Positions 1 to 6,515 of a stretch of DNA of 10,156 bases are shown here, in pieces; positions within the stretch are counted from its first letter, which is position 1; the number at the start of each line of letters is the position of its first letter. Under the pieces are notes generated by a model, which searched no databases, was not told where the DNA came from, and worked only from the letters and a program-made list of their open reading frames with translations. Origin of the DNA: Hyphomicrobiales bacterium (GTDB taxonomy: Bacteria; Pseudomonadota; Alphaproteobacteria; Rhizobiales; Devosiaceae); assembly GCA_026989045.1 (NCBI GenBank), contig JALSJY010000219.1, forward strand, positions 1-10,156, read 5' to 3'. Made by a program: the position numbers and the translations under genes.

Positions 1-1194
1 CAAAGTCTTAATGCAGATAAAACGCTTATTGCAGATAAAGCACTTGGCGCAATAAGTCAGGCAAATAATTTAGAAATTACCAAAAATATCTTATCACAAA
101 GCCAGCCATTTCAAGCTTCTTTGCAGGCTCTTACCTCTAAAGAGGCTATTTCTAGTCTTTCTCAAATCTCACAAAAAATTGCTAAGTCTGAGCAAAATGG
201 TGCAATAGCTGAATTGTCGCAAAAACTACAGCAATTAACGCAAAAATTAGGTGATATTGCTCAAGTTAACACCAACTTGAAAAATGCTACTTCTAGCGCA
301 ATGAATGTCAATTCTGATAGCTCTATAAATAATGAAATGGCTAAATCACTTGTGGCATTGCTTGGTGCAAAGGACTTTGGTGCAAAGGATAGTATAAATA
401 AAGCGGCTCTTGATACAGGTTCACCAAAATCCGACCTATCAGCAATTGCTTATCTAAAGGGGCAGAAAATTGCCCCAACTAGCGCTAATGTTAGCTTGAC
501 AAATGGAACCTCTAGTTCACAAAACACCGTAACAAACACTAATATTGCGGCGGCTAATAATAACACTGCATCTTTAGCAATGACTTTAGCTAGCGCAAAT
601 GCTACAAATTCAAGTGCAAATAATATTAATAATTTGGTGCAAACTGATCCAATTTTTATGTCTCTTGCTTCAAATCAAACTGGCGTTAATTCAAATATTG
701 CTGCAAGCTTCAAACCAGCAACAGCTCATTATCAAGGGCCACAGCAAAATCTAAATCTGCCTCATATTGCCTTTGAATTTGCAAAAAATGTGCAAAATGG
801 CCTGTCTCGTTTTCAGATACGTCTTGATCCACCAGAAATGGGGCGGATTGATGTTAAAATGGAAGTAGATAAAACTGGTGCGTTAAACGCCCGCCTAACT
901 GTTGAGCGTGCTGATACGCTTGATCTTTTGCAACGTGATGCGCGTGCGCTTGAGCGGGCTTTGGCGCAAGCTGGGCTTGATAGCAATAAAACCAATCTTG
1001 AATTTTCGCTCAAAGACAATCCCTTTGCTCAAAAAGATAATTTCTTTGGGCAAGGTAATGAGTCTAGTGAAGCCCATGAGGCAAATCTAGCGCAAGAAAA
1101 TGAGCAAACTTCATCAGAAATTATCTCGCAAATGCCCAGCACAATTATTTATCATAGGTTAGCCTCTGCGGGCGGCTTAAATATTACAGCTTAA
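1..1194 (+). CDS. fliK: Flagellar hook-length control protein FliK, 5'-truncated by window edge
   Basis: The frame is open from base 1, so the gene starts upstream of the window; the TTG at 121 is only an internal codon. The visible part encodes 397 residues. Roughly the first 240 are low-complexity and rich in Ser, Asn, Ala, Gln and Thr, as expected of the flexible ruler part of FliK. About nt 757-1020 encodes a typical C-terminal Flg_hook domain, with FQIRLDPPEMGRIDVKMEV followed by LNARLTVERADTLDLLQRD and ALERALAQAGL. In the family, FliK is exported during hook assembly, measures the hook, and its C-terminal domain contacts FlhB to switch export to filament substrates. A polar, Glu/Gln/Ser-rich tail follows the domain. 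flgD starts 11 nt downstream, so the two genes are probably co-transcribed. The family call rests on the C-terminal domain; the N-terminal part is too variable to recognise alone. Confidence 0.92.
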   Translation, partial: QSLNADKTLIADKALGAISQANNLEITKNILSQSQPFQASLQALTSKEAISSLSQISQKIAKSEQNGAIAELSQKLQQLTQKLGDIAQVNTNLKNATSSAMNVNSDSSINNEMAKSLVALLGAKDFGAKDSINKAALDTGSPKSDLSAIAYLKGQKIAPTSANVSLTNGTSSSQNTVTNTNIAAANNNTASLAMTLASANATNSSANNINNLVQTDPIFMSLASNQTGVNSNIAASFKPATAHYQGPQQNLNLPHIAFEFAKNVQNGLSRFQIRLDPPEMGRIDVKMEVDKTGALNARLTVERADTLDLLQRDARALERALAQAGLDSNKTNLEFSLKDNPFAQKDNFFGQGNESSEAHEANLAQENEQTSSEIISQMPSTIIYHRLASAGGLNITA

Positions 1195-1205
1195 AGGAAA
1201 TTAAA

Positions 1206-1904
1206 ATGTCTATTGAATCTATTGGGAGTTTAAATAATACATCAACTTCATCTTTAGATAGCTCGAGAAAGTCTATTGCTAATGACTTTGACAGTTTTCT
1301 TTCTTTGCTAACAGTACAGCTAAAAAATCAAGATCCGCTTGAACCTCTTGATACAAATGAGTTTACCCAACAATTGGTGGAGTTTACTGCTGTTGAACAA
1401 CAATTAAAAACCAATGAGTTTTTAGAGGCGTTGGTAATTAGCTCTCAAAACGGATCTGGCAATACTTATGCGGCTAATGATCAGGCAATTGGCATGATTG
1501 GAAAAGAAATTGTAGCACAAAGTTCGGTGTCCAAGCTTGAGAATGGACAGGCAAGCTGGACATTTACTTTAGGAGATGATGCCCCATTATCAAAAGTTGA
1601 AATACGCAATGAGGCAGGTTCAATTGTGTTTACAAAGCAACTGTCATTATCAGAGGGGCAAGCAAGTTTTGAATGGGATGGAAAAGATGCAAGCGGATCG
1701 GATTATCCAAGTGGTAATTATTCAATAACCATTGAAGCACGAGATACGAATGAAAATTTAATACCAGCTCTTACTCAGGTTAAAGGAAGAGTGGATAGTG
1801 TTGATTTAAGTGGTGATTTACCTGTGCTAATATCGAACGGTTCACGTATAAATCTTGATTCTGTTCTATCAGTAACTGCTTTTGAAGACCAGTTTGGAGC
1901 ATAA
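1206..1904 (+). CDS. flgD: Flagellar hook-cap (hook assembly scaffold) protein FlgD
   Basis: This 232-residue protein has the usual FlgD length. Residues 28-70 hold the conserved N-terminal signature (FDSFLSLLTVQLKNQDPLEP, then TNEFTQQLVEFTAVEQQLKTN). Residues about 95-180 look like the FlgD Tudor/Ig-like beta region, including SFEWDGKDASGSDYPSGNYS. FlgD is exported through the flagellar type III apparatus, has no cleaved signal peptide, and caps the growing hook so that FlgE subunits can polymerise; it is absent from the finished flagellum. The ATG is preceded by an AAGGA Shine-Dalgarno at 1194-1198, partly overlapping the fliK stop region, which supports this start and coupling to fliK. Unusually, the hook gene flgE does not follow; the next gene is sciP. 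No truncation or frameshift is visible. Confidence 0.96.
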   Translation: MSIESIGSLNNTSTSSLDSSRKSIANDFDSFLSLLTVQLKNQDPLEPLDTNEFTQQLVEFTAVEQQLKTNEFLEALVISSQNGSGNTYAANDQAIGMIGKEIVAQSSVSKLENGQASWTFTLGDDAPLSKVEIRNEAGSIVFTKQLSLSEGQASFEWDGKDASGSDYPSGNYSITIEARDTNENLIPALTQVKGRVDSVDLSGDLPVLISNGSRINLDSVLSVTAFEDQFGA

Positions 1905-1968
1905 GTTTTCTTATATTTCAAATGGTTATGAAAACAAATAAAACTCTTAACATCTTGTAACTACTCTC

Positions 1969-1984
1969 TTAGCTATTTTTTAAG
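1969..1984 (+). promoter_or_regulatory. Candidate CtrA box upstream of sciP
   Basis: The sequence is TTAG-CTATTTT-TTAAG, i.e. TTAG-N7-TTAA. It matches 7 of 8 fixed bases of the CtrA consensus TTAA-N7-TTAA with exact spacing. It ends about 55 bp before the sciP ATG. A TTAATTCT stretch at 2001-2008 lies at a plausible -10 distance if the second half-site overlaps the -35 region. In Caulobacter sciP is under CtrA control, so the placement makes sense. The region is AT-rich and such matches can arise by chance, hence moderate confidence. Confidence 0.45.
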
Positions 1985-2039
1985 TCATAGTGTGTATGGT
2001 TTAATTCTAGTTTAGGTCAAGTAAATGTAAGAGAGTAAA

Positions 2040-2312
2040 ATGACCGTACAAATGCGTCCAAGAGTAAAATATGTAATTGGTCCCGATGGTTCACCATTAA
2101 CCGTTGCCGACCTTCCCCCCACAACAACCAAGCGTTGGGTTATTCGGCGAAAGGCAGAAGTAGTAGCTGCTGTTCGCGGTGGCCTGCTTAGCCTTGAAGA
2201 GGCTTGCGAGCGTTATGCACTTAGTGTTGATGAGTTTTTGAATTGGCAGGCCTCGATTGATAGTCATGGCTTGGCAGGTCTAAGAACTACATGGATTCAA
2301 CATTACCGCTAA
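2040..2312 (+). CDS. sciP: SciP, small CtrA-inhibitory regulator (DUF1153 family)
   Basis: The 90-residue product is the full length of the DUF1153/SciP family. It carries the near-invariant core RVKYVIGPDGSPLTVADLPP, then KRWVIRRKAEVVAAVRGGLL, a helix-turn-helix-like segment (SLEEACERYALSVDEFLNWQ) and the C-terminal GLAGLRTTWIQHYR. In Caulobacter SciP binds CtrA at promoters, blocks RNA polymerase recruitment, and also contacts DNA. It accumulates after CtrA activation and shuts down CtrA-dependent genes, including flagellar ones, in swarmer cells. The ATG at 2040 is preceded by a purine-rich GAGAG at about 2031-2035; an in-frame ATG at 2052 is the only nearby alternative. A probable CtrA box upstream and a hairpin terminator downstream suggest its own short transcript. 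Its position just before fliF is the same as in Caulobacter. Identification is secure by sequence; function is inferred from the family. Confidence 0.95.
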   Translation: MTVQMRPRVKYVIGPDGSPLTVADLPPTTTKRWVIRRKAEVVAAVRGGLLSLEEACERYALSVDEFLNWQASIDSHGLAGLRTTWIQHYR

Positions 2313-2364
2313 TACGGTTTTTGATCCAGCATTAGTGCTAATCTATAAAAATTTTCAATATCAC

Positions 2365-2420
2365 ACCCGCTATTAAGTATTAAAATTCTTAATAGTGGGT
2401 TTTGGTGTTTTATTTTGTTT
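2365..2420 (+). terminator. Rho-independent terminator after sciP
   Basis: CCCGCTATTAAG (2366-2377) pairs with CTTAATAGTGGG (2388-2399) through 12 bp with a single G-T wobble; an extra A-T pair closes the base. The loop is 10 nt. A T-rich tract (about 2400-2420, broken by a few G) follows. This would end the sciP transcript and insulate it from the fliF operon. Confidence 0.8.
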
Positions 2421-2476
2421 AAAAAAGCAAATTAAAAGAATTTTAGTAAGAAAAACACAATTATTAACAGCCCATC

Positions 2477-2489
2477 GGCAATAATTGCC
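2477..2489. promoter_or_regulatory. 13-bp palindrome, candidate operator copy 1
   Basis: GGCAATAATTGCC is a perfect inverted repeat (6-bp arms, one central base). It lies 27 bp upstream of the CtrA-like box of fliF. A related 13-mer occurs at 2541-2553; together they give GGYAAWWWTTGCC. It could be a binding site for a dimeric regulator. FlbD is the most obvious candidate because it represses fliF in Caulobacter, but that assignment is inference. Confidence 0.4.
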
Positions 2490-2504
2490 TTAAAATCACT
2501 AAAT

Positions 2505-2509
2505 GAATC
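2505..2509. promoter_or_regulatory. GANTC (CcrM-type methylation) site, GAATC
   Basis: GAATC lies 6 bp upstream of the candidate CtrA box of fliF. GANTC is the recognition sequence of the cell-cycle methyltransferase CcrM in many alphaproteobacteria. That this organism has CcrM is assumed from the lineage. Confidence 0.3.
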
Positions 2510-2515
2510 GTATAG

Positions 2516-2531
2516 TTAATAACTTGTTTAC
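2516..2531 (+). promoter_or_regulatory. Candidate CtrA box in the fliF promoter
   Basis: TTAA-TAACTTG-TTTAC matches CtrA consensus TTAA-N7-TTAAC at 8 of 9 fixed bases with exact 7-nt spacing. The second half continues as TTTACCAT, one base off the TTAACCAT form common in alphaproteobacterial CtrA sites. It lies 60 bp before the most upstream possible fliF start and just downstream of a terminator, the expected place for the promoter of the fliF operon. In Caulobacter the fliF operon is directly activated by CtrA. No convincing -10 was found. Confidence 0.6.
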
Positions 2532-2540
2532 CATCTACTA

Positions 2541-2553
2541 GGTAAATTTTGCC
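2541..2553. promoter_or_regulatory. 13-bp imperfect palindrome, candidate operator copy 2
   Basis: GGTAAATTTTGCC matches 9 of 13 bases of the perfect palindrome at 2477-2489 and preserves both outer arms (GGYAA and TTGCC). The centres are 64 bp apart. This copy lies just downstream of the CtrA-like box, where a repressor would block polymerase. Its left part GGTAAA also forms a 6-bp inverted repeat with TTTACC at 2527-2532. Confidence 0.4.
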
Positions 2554-2565
2554 CAGTGAGGGTAA

Positions 2566-2570
2566 GATTC
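2566..2570. promoter_or_regulatory. GANTC (CcrM-type methylation) site, GATTC
   Basis: GATTC lies between the candidate CtrA box and the fliF start. With GAATC at 2505-2509 it is the second GANTC site in this 278-bp intergenic region. Methylation state could in principle tie fliF expression to replication, but this is inference. Confidence 0.3.
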
Positions 2571-2590
2571 GATGCCCTAAATATTAATAT

Positions 2591-4267
2591 TTGAAAGTGG
2601 GCATAAAAATAGTGGGAAATGTTTCAACATTATTTAATCGTTTAGGCTTAGCGCGGATTGCTGCAATGGTGGTTGTTGCAATTATGTTGCTTGGCTTTTT
2701 TGCTTTCATCATGTTTAGATTTTCTTCTCCACAAATGGCTCCGCTCTATTCAGACCTTAGTTTTGACGATAGCGCGGCAATTGTTGCTGAGTTGCAAACT
2801 CTTAATATTGACTATGAGTTACGTGGTGAGGGCAGTAGTATTTTGGTTGCGCGTGATCAAATTACACAAACCCGCATGAAATTAGCCGGAAGCGGGTTGC
2901 CATCACGCGGGCAAGTTGGATATGAGATTTTTGATCAACAAAGCACACTTGGAGCAACCTCTTTTGTGCAGAATATCAATCAGGTAAGGGCGCTTGAGGG
3001 TGAGCTTGCCCGCACAATTTCTTCGCTTGGCAGAATTAAAACAGCTCGTGTGCATCTAGTTTTACCTGAGAGAGAGTTATTTCGTCGTGAAAGAAAAGAC
3101 CCAACAGCCTCTATTGTTGTAAATGTGCGTGGAGAATTATCAACTTCAGAAATAAGAGCTGTTCAGCACCTTGTTTCTTCAGCCATTGAGGGCTTAACTC
3201 CATCAAGAGTATCAATTGTAGATGATACAGGTCGTCTTTTAGCCTCTGGCGCGGGTGAAAATGATGAAGCCAGTGCAGTAGCAGGAATTATGCAAGAGCG
3301 CACTACCAGCATTGAAAACCGTATGCGCACTAGGATTGAAAACATGCTATCTGATGTGCTTGGAGCAGGTAGAGTGCGGGTGCAAGTTAGCGCCGAAGTT
3401 GATCTTAATCGCTCAACTAAAACCTCTGAAACTTTTGATCCAGAAAGCCAAGTTGTTCGCTCAAGTCAAATTCGTGAGTTAGCAAATGAAGCAAAAGGGC
3501 CAGGCATGCAGGGGGCTGTAACCATTGCTAATGAATTACCCGGGGGCGCTGGAGCAGGAGAGGCAAATAGTGGGACATCAGAAAATTCAAAAACCACAGA
3601 AGAAGTTACAAATTTTGAAATTTCTAAAGTTACTCAAACTGAAATAAAAGAAGCAGGCTCGCTTAAGCGCCTCTCTGTTGCGGTGGTTGTTGATGGTCGT
3701 TATATTACAGATGCAAATGGTGCTGCTACTTATGAGCCGCGCAGTGAGCAAGAGATTGAGCAAATTACCTCCCTAATAAAATCAAGTGTTGGTTTTGATG
3801 TAGACAGGGGTGACCAAGTTGAAGTTGTGAACATGCAATTTGCTGAACGCCCTGAACTTGCACAATTAGGCACAGCCGCCCCAGGAATGTTTGACTTTAC
3901 TCGTGATGATTTAATGTCAGCGGCTGAAATGATTGTCACTCTGCTTATTTCAATTGCACTATTATTCTTTGTTTTGCGCCCATTAGTAAAAAGAGTGTTA
4001 GAGCCTGAAACTGCACCACTAGCACTTCCAACAGGTGCTGAGGTTAAATATAATGCTCAAGGTGAAGCAATTATGCCTGCTATATCCGCTGGATCTAGCG
4101 CAGAGGAGGGGGCTGCGCAATCAGCACAATCTACGGCGTGGGTTGGTCAAGCTAAGAAGATGGGTGAAGAGCAGTCAAGAACTCTTACTGATGTTGGTGA
4201 AGTGATAAATGAAAACCCTAAGCAAGCTTCTTTAATTGTTCGCAATTGGTTAGGGGAGGCTGCTTAA
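2591..4267 (+). CDS. fliF: Flagellar MS-ring protein FliF
   Basis: The product is 558 residues from TTG 2591, normal for FliF. A transmembrane helix lies at about residues 23-42 (AAMVVVAIMLLGFFAFIMF). It is followed by the periplasmic YscJ/FliF ring-building region (SSPQMAPLYSDLS, then LEGELARTISSLGRIKTARVH) and the conserved TFDPESQVVRSSQ at about 280-292. A Gly/Ala/Ser-rich linker follows, then a second membrane helix at about 444-464. The C-terminal tail (VGEVINENPKQASLIVRNWL) is the segment that binds FliG. FliF forms the membrane ring on which rotor and export gate assemble. There is no good ATG: an in-frame stop lies at 2585, and TTG 2591, GTG 2597 and GTG 2612 are all possible; GTG 2612 (551 residues) has a weak AAGTGGG about 10 nt upstream. 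The start is therefore uncertain, but all choices keep the first membrane helix. It heads the fliF-flhA gene run. Confidence 0.96.
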   Translation: MKVGIKIVGNVSTLFNRLGLARIAAMVVVAIMLLGFFAFIMFRFSSPQMAPLYSDLSFDDSAAIVAELQTLNIDYELRGEGSSILVARDQITQTRMKLAGSGLPSRGQVGYEIFDQQSTLGATSFVQNINQVRALEGELARTISSLGRIKTARVHLVLPERELFRRERKDPTASIVVNVRGELSTSEIRAVQHLVSSAIEGLTPSRVSIVDDTGRLLASGAGENDEASAVAGIMQERTTSIENRMRTRIENMLSDVLGAGRVRVQVSAEVDLNRSTKTSETFDPESQVVRSSQIRELANEAKGPGMQGAVTIANELPGGAGAGEANSGTSENSKTTEEVTNFEISKVTQTEIKEAGSLKRLSVAVVVDGRYITDANGAATYEPRSEQEIEQITSLIKSSVGFDVDRGDQVEVVNMQFAERPELAQLGTAAPGMFDFTRDDLMSAAEMIVTLLISIALLFFVLRPLVKRVLEPETAPLALPTGAEVKYNAQGEAIMPAISAGSSAEEGAAQSAQSTAWVGQAKKMGEEQSRTLTDVGEVINENPKQASLIVRNWLGEAA

Positions 4268-4282
4268 TCGCGGTTTAGCTCT

Positions 4283-5353
4283 ATGGCACAAGAATTAGCA
4301 ACAAATACAAATAACCCAGCAGGTAAGGGGCTTGTGATTGGCGATGATGCAACTCAACGAGTATTAAGTGGTGATGAAAAAGCGGCCGTGCTTTTGCTCT
4401 CATTAGGTCCTGATAATGGCAAACCGATTTGGCAAGAGCTTGATGAAATGGAAATTCGCCAACTTTCGCGGGCAATGGTGCGACTTGGCTCAATCACTCA
4501 GCAAATGCTTGATGATTTATTGGTAGAATTTGTAACAAAAGTTTCTTCAACCGGCTCAATTTCTGGCAATCCAGAAAGCACAGAGCAATTATTATTGTCA
4601 TTTTTACCATCTGAGAGGGTTGATACAATAATGGAAGAAATTCGTGGCCCTGCAGGGCGCAATATTTGGGAAAAACTCTCAAATGTGCAAGAGGATATTT
4701 TAGCAAATTATCTTAAAAATGAATACCCACAAACAATTGCCGTGGTTCTTTCAAAAATATCAACCGATCATGCCAGTAATGTGCTGGGCATATTACCAGA
4801 AGAATTAGCGCTTGATGTTGTTCAGCGCATGCTTGCTCTTGATCCTGTTCAAAAAGAAATTTTAGAAAAAATTGAAGCAACTTTACGCTCAGAGTTTATG
4901 TCTACTCTTTCTCACACCCAGCGACGTGATAGCCATGAGCAAATGGCAGAAATTTTTAATTCCTTCGATCGCCAGACCGAAGCACGCTTTATGACTTCGC
5001 TTGAAGATAATCATCGTGAAAGTGCCGAGAAAATAAAAGAGCTAATGTTCACCTTTGAAGACCTTACGCGCCTTGATGGCACTGCCATTCAAACCTTGTT
5101 GCAAGCCATTGATAAAAAAGAAATTGCATTAGCTCTTAAAGGCTCCAACGATAGCGTTAAGGAGTTTTTCTTATCGAATATGTCTGCTCGTGCTGCCAAA
5201 CTAATGCTGGACGATATGGAAGCTATGGGGCCTGTTCGCTTAAAAGATGTAGATGAAATGCAGGCTAAGATTGTATCAACTGCAAAAGACCTTTCAGCTA
5301 GAGGTGAAATTGTTATCGCCAAGGCTAATGGCTCAGAGGAGATGATTTCTTAA
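4283..5353 (+). CDS. fliG: Flagellar motor switch protein FliG
   Basis: At 356 residues it is a typical FliG, with a short extra N-terminal extension (about 28 residues) before the first helical domain (SGDEKAAVLLLSLG). The middle domain carries EYPQTIA at 147-153, the family EHPQTIA motif with Tyr for His. The C-terminal torque domain (about 250-345) keeps K286, R303, D310 and D311, which align by local sequence with K264, R281, D288 and D289 of E. coli, the charged residues that interact with the stator MotA. FliG joins the MS ring to the C-ring and transmits torque. It starts 15 nt after the fliF stop, with no clear Shine-Dalgarno, so it may depend on translational coupling. The switch residues are intact, so the motor is predicted to be functional. 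Confidence 0.97.
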   Translation: MAQELATNTNNPAGKGLVIGDDATQRVLSGDEKAAVLLLSLGPDNGKPIWQELDEMEIRQLSRAMVRLGSITQQMLDDLLVEFVTKVSSTGSISGNPESTEQLLLSFLPSERVDTIMEEIRGPAGRNIWEKLSNVQEDILANYLKNEYPQTIAVVLSKISTDHASNVLGILPEELALDVVQRMLALDPVQKEILEKIEATLRSEFMSTLSHTQRRDSHEQMAEIFNSFDRQTEARFMTSLEDNHRESAEKIKELMFTFEDLTRLDGTAIQTLLQAIDKKEIALALKGSNDSVKEFFLSNMSARAAKLMLDDMEAMGPVRLKDVDEMQAKIVSTAKDLSARGEIVIAKANGSEEMIS

Positions 5354-5357
5354 TATT

Positions 5358-6068
5358 ATGAATGTTTCACCAGTAAAATATATCTTTGATCTTGATATGG
5401 GGCATGAGCCTAAAAATAGCGTCCCTAAAAAAGCTACCGAGCAAGAAATACTGATAAAGCAGGCTCGCAATGAGGGCTACCAAGCTGGTTTGCGTGATGG
5501 AAAAAGAGATGAAACAGCGCGAATTTTACAAGCCCAGCTAAATGCTATAAATAATATATCAAGCCAATGTATAAATATACTTGGTGATCGCGATAAAGTC
5601 GAAAAGCAGGCTTTTTATCAGGCAATCACACTCGGCACAAATGTAGGACGAAAACTCGCCTCTCATTTGGTTTCTTCTTATCCAGATGCTGAAATCAATG
5701 CTCTGATAAAAGAATGTTTAATATCTTTACAAGACGTGCCGCATCTAGTTATTCGCTGTCACCCTGATATTGCTGATGCTTGCCAAGAAAACACAGAGCA
5801 GAATATGAAAACTTCTGGTTTTTCTGGTCGCCTTGTTGTCATGGGAGACCCTGAAATTGAGCTTGGTGATGGGAGAATTGAATGGGTCAAGGGAGGATTA
5901 GTGCGCGAAACTAAGAATATTGATAAGCAGATTGATAACTCAATTAAGAATTTCCTGAGCGCACATAATATTTCGACTAAAGAAGAAAATGAAGAGACAG
6001 CTGAAGTGGAGCAGAATATACTTGCTGATGAGGATATGCCTGCCAATGATAAGCCTGTGGAAGGATAA
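5358..6068 (+). CDS. fliH: FliH-like flagellar export/assembly protein (Caulobacter FlbE equivalent)
   Basis: The 236-residue protein begins 4 nt after the fliG stop, with no well-placed Shine-Dalgarno, so it is probably translationally coupled. Residues 38-50 show GxxxGxxxG spacing (G40, G44, G48) in a charged helix, a feature of FliH-type stator proteins. The C-terminal half resembles FliH/YscL: LVIRCHPDIAD at 130-140, then GDPEIELGDGRIEWVKGG at 163-180. The last 30 residues are acidic (rich in Glu and Asp). In the family, FliH binds the export ATPase FliI and links it to the C-ring protein FliN; the neighbouring fliN fits. The position between fliG and fliN matches Caulobacter flbE, also called fliH. 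FliI and FliJ are not in this window. Sequence similarity is weaker than for its neighbours, so context carries part of the call. Confidence 0.82.
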   Translation: MNVSPVKYIFDLDMGHEPKNSVPKKATEQEILIKQARNEGYQAGLRDGKRDETARILQAQLNAINNISSQCINILGDRDKVEKQAFYQAITLGTNVGRKLASHLVSSYPDAEINALIKECLISLQDVPHLVIRCHPDIADACQENTEQNMKTSGFSGRLVVMGDPEIELGDGRIEWVKGGLVRETKNIDKQIDNSIKNFLSAHNISTKEENEETAEVEQNILADEDMPANDKPVEG

Positions 6069-6071
6069 AGA

Positions 6072-6479
6072 ATGAGCAATGATCAAGATGATTTACCAGA
6101 TATTGAATTTGATCCAGGAGAGCAAAATTCTTTGGGACAGAACTCTTCTTCAAGTGAAGAAGCAAATTTAACTAGCCCTGAACTTGAAGAGATGACCGCC
6201 GGTAATAATAGCGAAGACAACCCTGTAGTTGAAAAAACAGCAGAGGATCTTGAAGCTGTATTTGATGTGCCAGTTAGAGTGTCAGTTGTTTTAGGCCGTT
6301 CAAAAATGCCAGTTTCAAGTCTTTTGAATATGGATATTGGCACAGTTATCGAGTTGGATCGTCAAGTAGGTGAAGCCATTGATATTTACGTTAATGATAG
6401 GCTTGTTGCGCGTGGAGAAATTGTTTTGGTCGAAGAAAAACTCGGCGTAACCATGACAGAAATTATCAAGGCGACTTAA
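6072..6479 (+). CDS. fliN: Flagellar motor switch protein FliN
   Basis: The 135-residue product has an acidic, low-complexity N-terminal stretch (residues 1-60, rich in Asp, Glu, Ser and Asn). A complete SpoA/FliN domain follows at about 63-134: VPVRVSVVLGRSKMPVSSLL, then IGTVIELDRQVGEAIDIYVN, GEIVLVEEKLGV and TEIIKA. FliN forms most of the lower C-ring, helps switch rotation direction, and docks FliH-FliI during export. The ATG lies 3 nt after the fliH stop and has a good GGAAGGA Shine-Dalgarno at 6059-6065. The SpoA domain is easily recognised; the N-terminal tail is variable among alphaproteobacterial FliN proteins. No fliM is present here. Confidence 0.96.
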   Translation: MSNDQDDLPDIEFDPGEQNSLGQNSSSSEEANLTSPELEEMTAGNNSEDNPVVEKTAEDLEAVFDVPVRVSVVLGRSKMPVSSLLNMDIGTVIELDRQVGEAIDIYVNDRLVARGEIVLVEEKLGVTMTEIIKAT

Positions 6480-6504
6480 GTTTAGCGCTTTAAAAAGGGC
6501 AGAA

Positions 6505-6510
6505 GAGGAA
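6505..6510 (+). promoter_or_regulatory. Shine-Dalgarno of flbD
   Basis: GAGGAA lies 5 nt before the ATG at 6516 and is one of the clearest ribosome-binding sites in the operon. It fixes the start, which also matches the conserved FlbD N-terminus. Confidence 0.7.
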
Positions 6511-6515
6511 AAATT

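Noticed and set aside
121..1194. A complete FliK-type gene starting at TTG 121
   Set aside because: The frame stays open to base 1, the upstream codons encode the same kind of Gln/Asn/Ser-rich sequence, and TTG 121 has no ribosome-binding site. The gene is cut by the window edge.
1947..1961. TTAAC-N5-GTAAC as a second CtrA box upstream of sciP
   Set aside because: The half-site spacing is one base short and the second half begins with G. The TTAG-N7-TTAA site at 1969 is a better match.
2032..2073. Repeated AGAGTAAAAT at the sciP start and 29 bp inside the gene
   Set aside because: The second copy encodes the conserved RVKY residues of SciP and its ATG is out of frame, so the repeat is probably chance.
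2305..2323. Small hairpin ACCG-N6-CGGT followed by T5 overlapping the sciP stop
   Set aside because: The stem is only 4 bp and overlaps the coding end; the 12-bp hairpin at 2365-2400 is the far better terminator.
2313..2590. A sigma-54 promoter (GG-N10-GC) before fliF
   Set aside because: The GGCAATAATTGCC segment has GG and GC at loosely similar spacing, but no TGGCAC-N5-TTGC match exists; the CtrA-type arrangement fits better.
5759..6343. Minus-strand open frames of 86-106 residues opposite fliH and fliN
   Set aside because: They are Ser/Pro-rich antisense shadows of well-conserved genes, with no recognisable domain and no ribosome-binding site.
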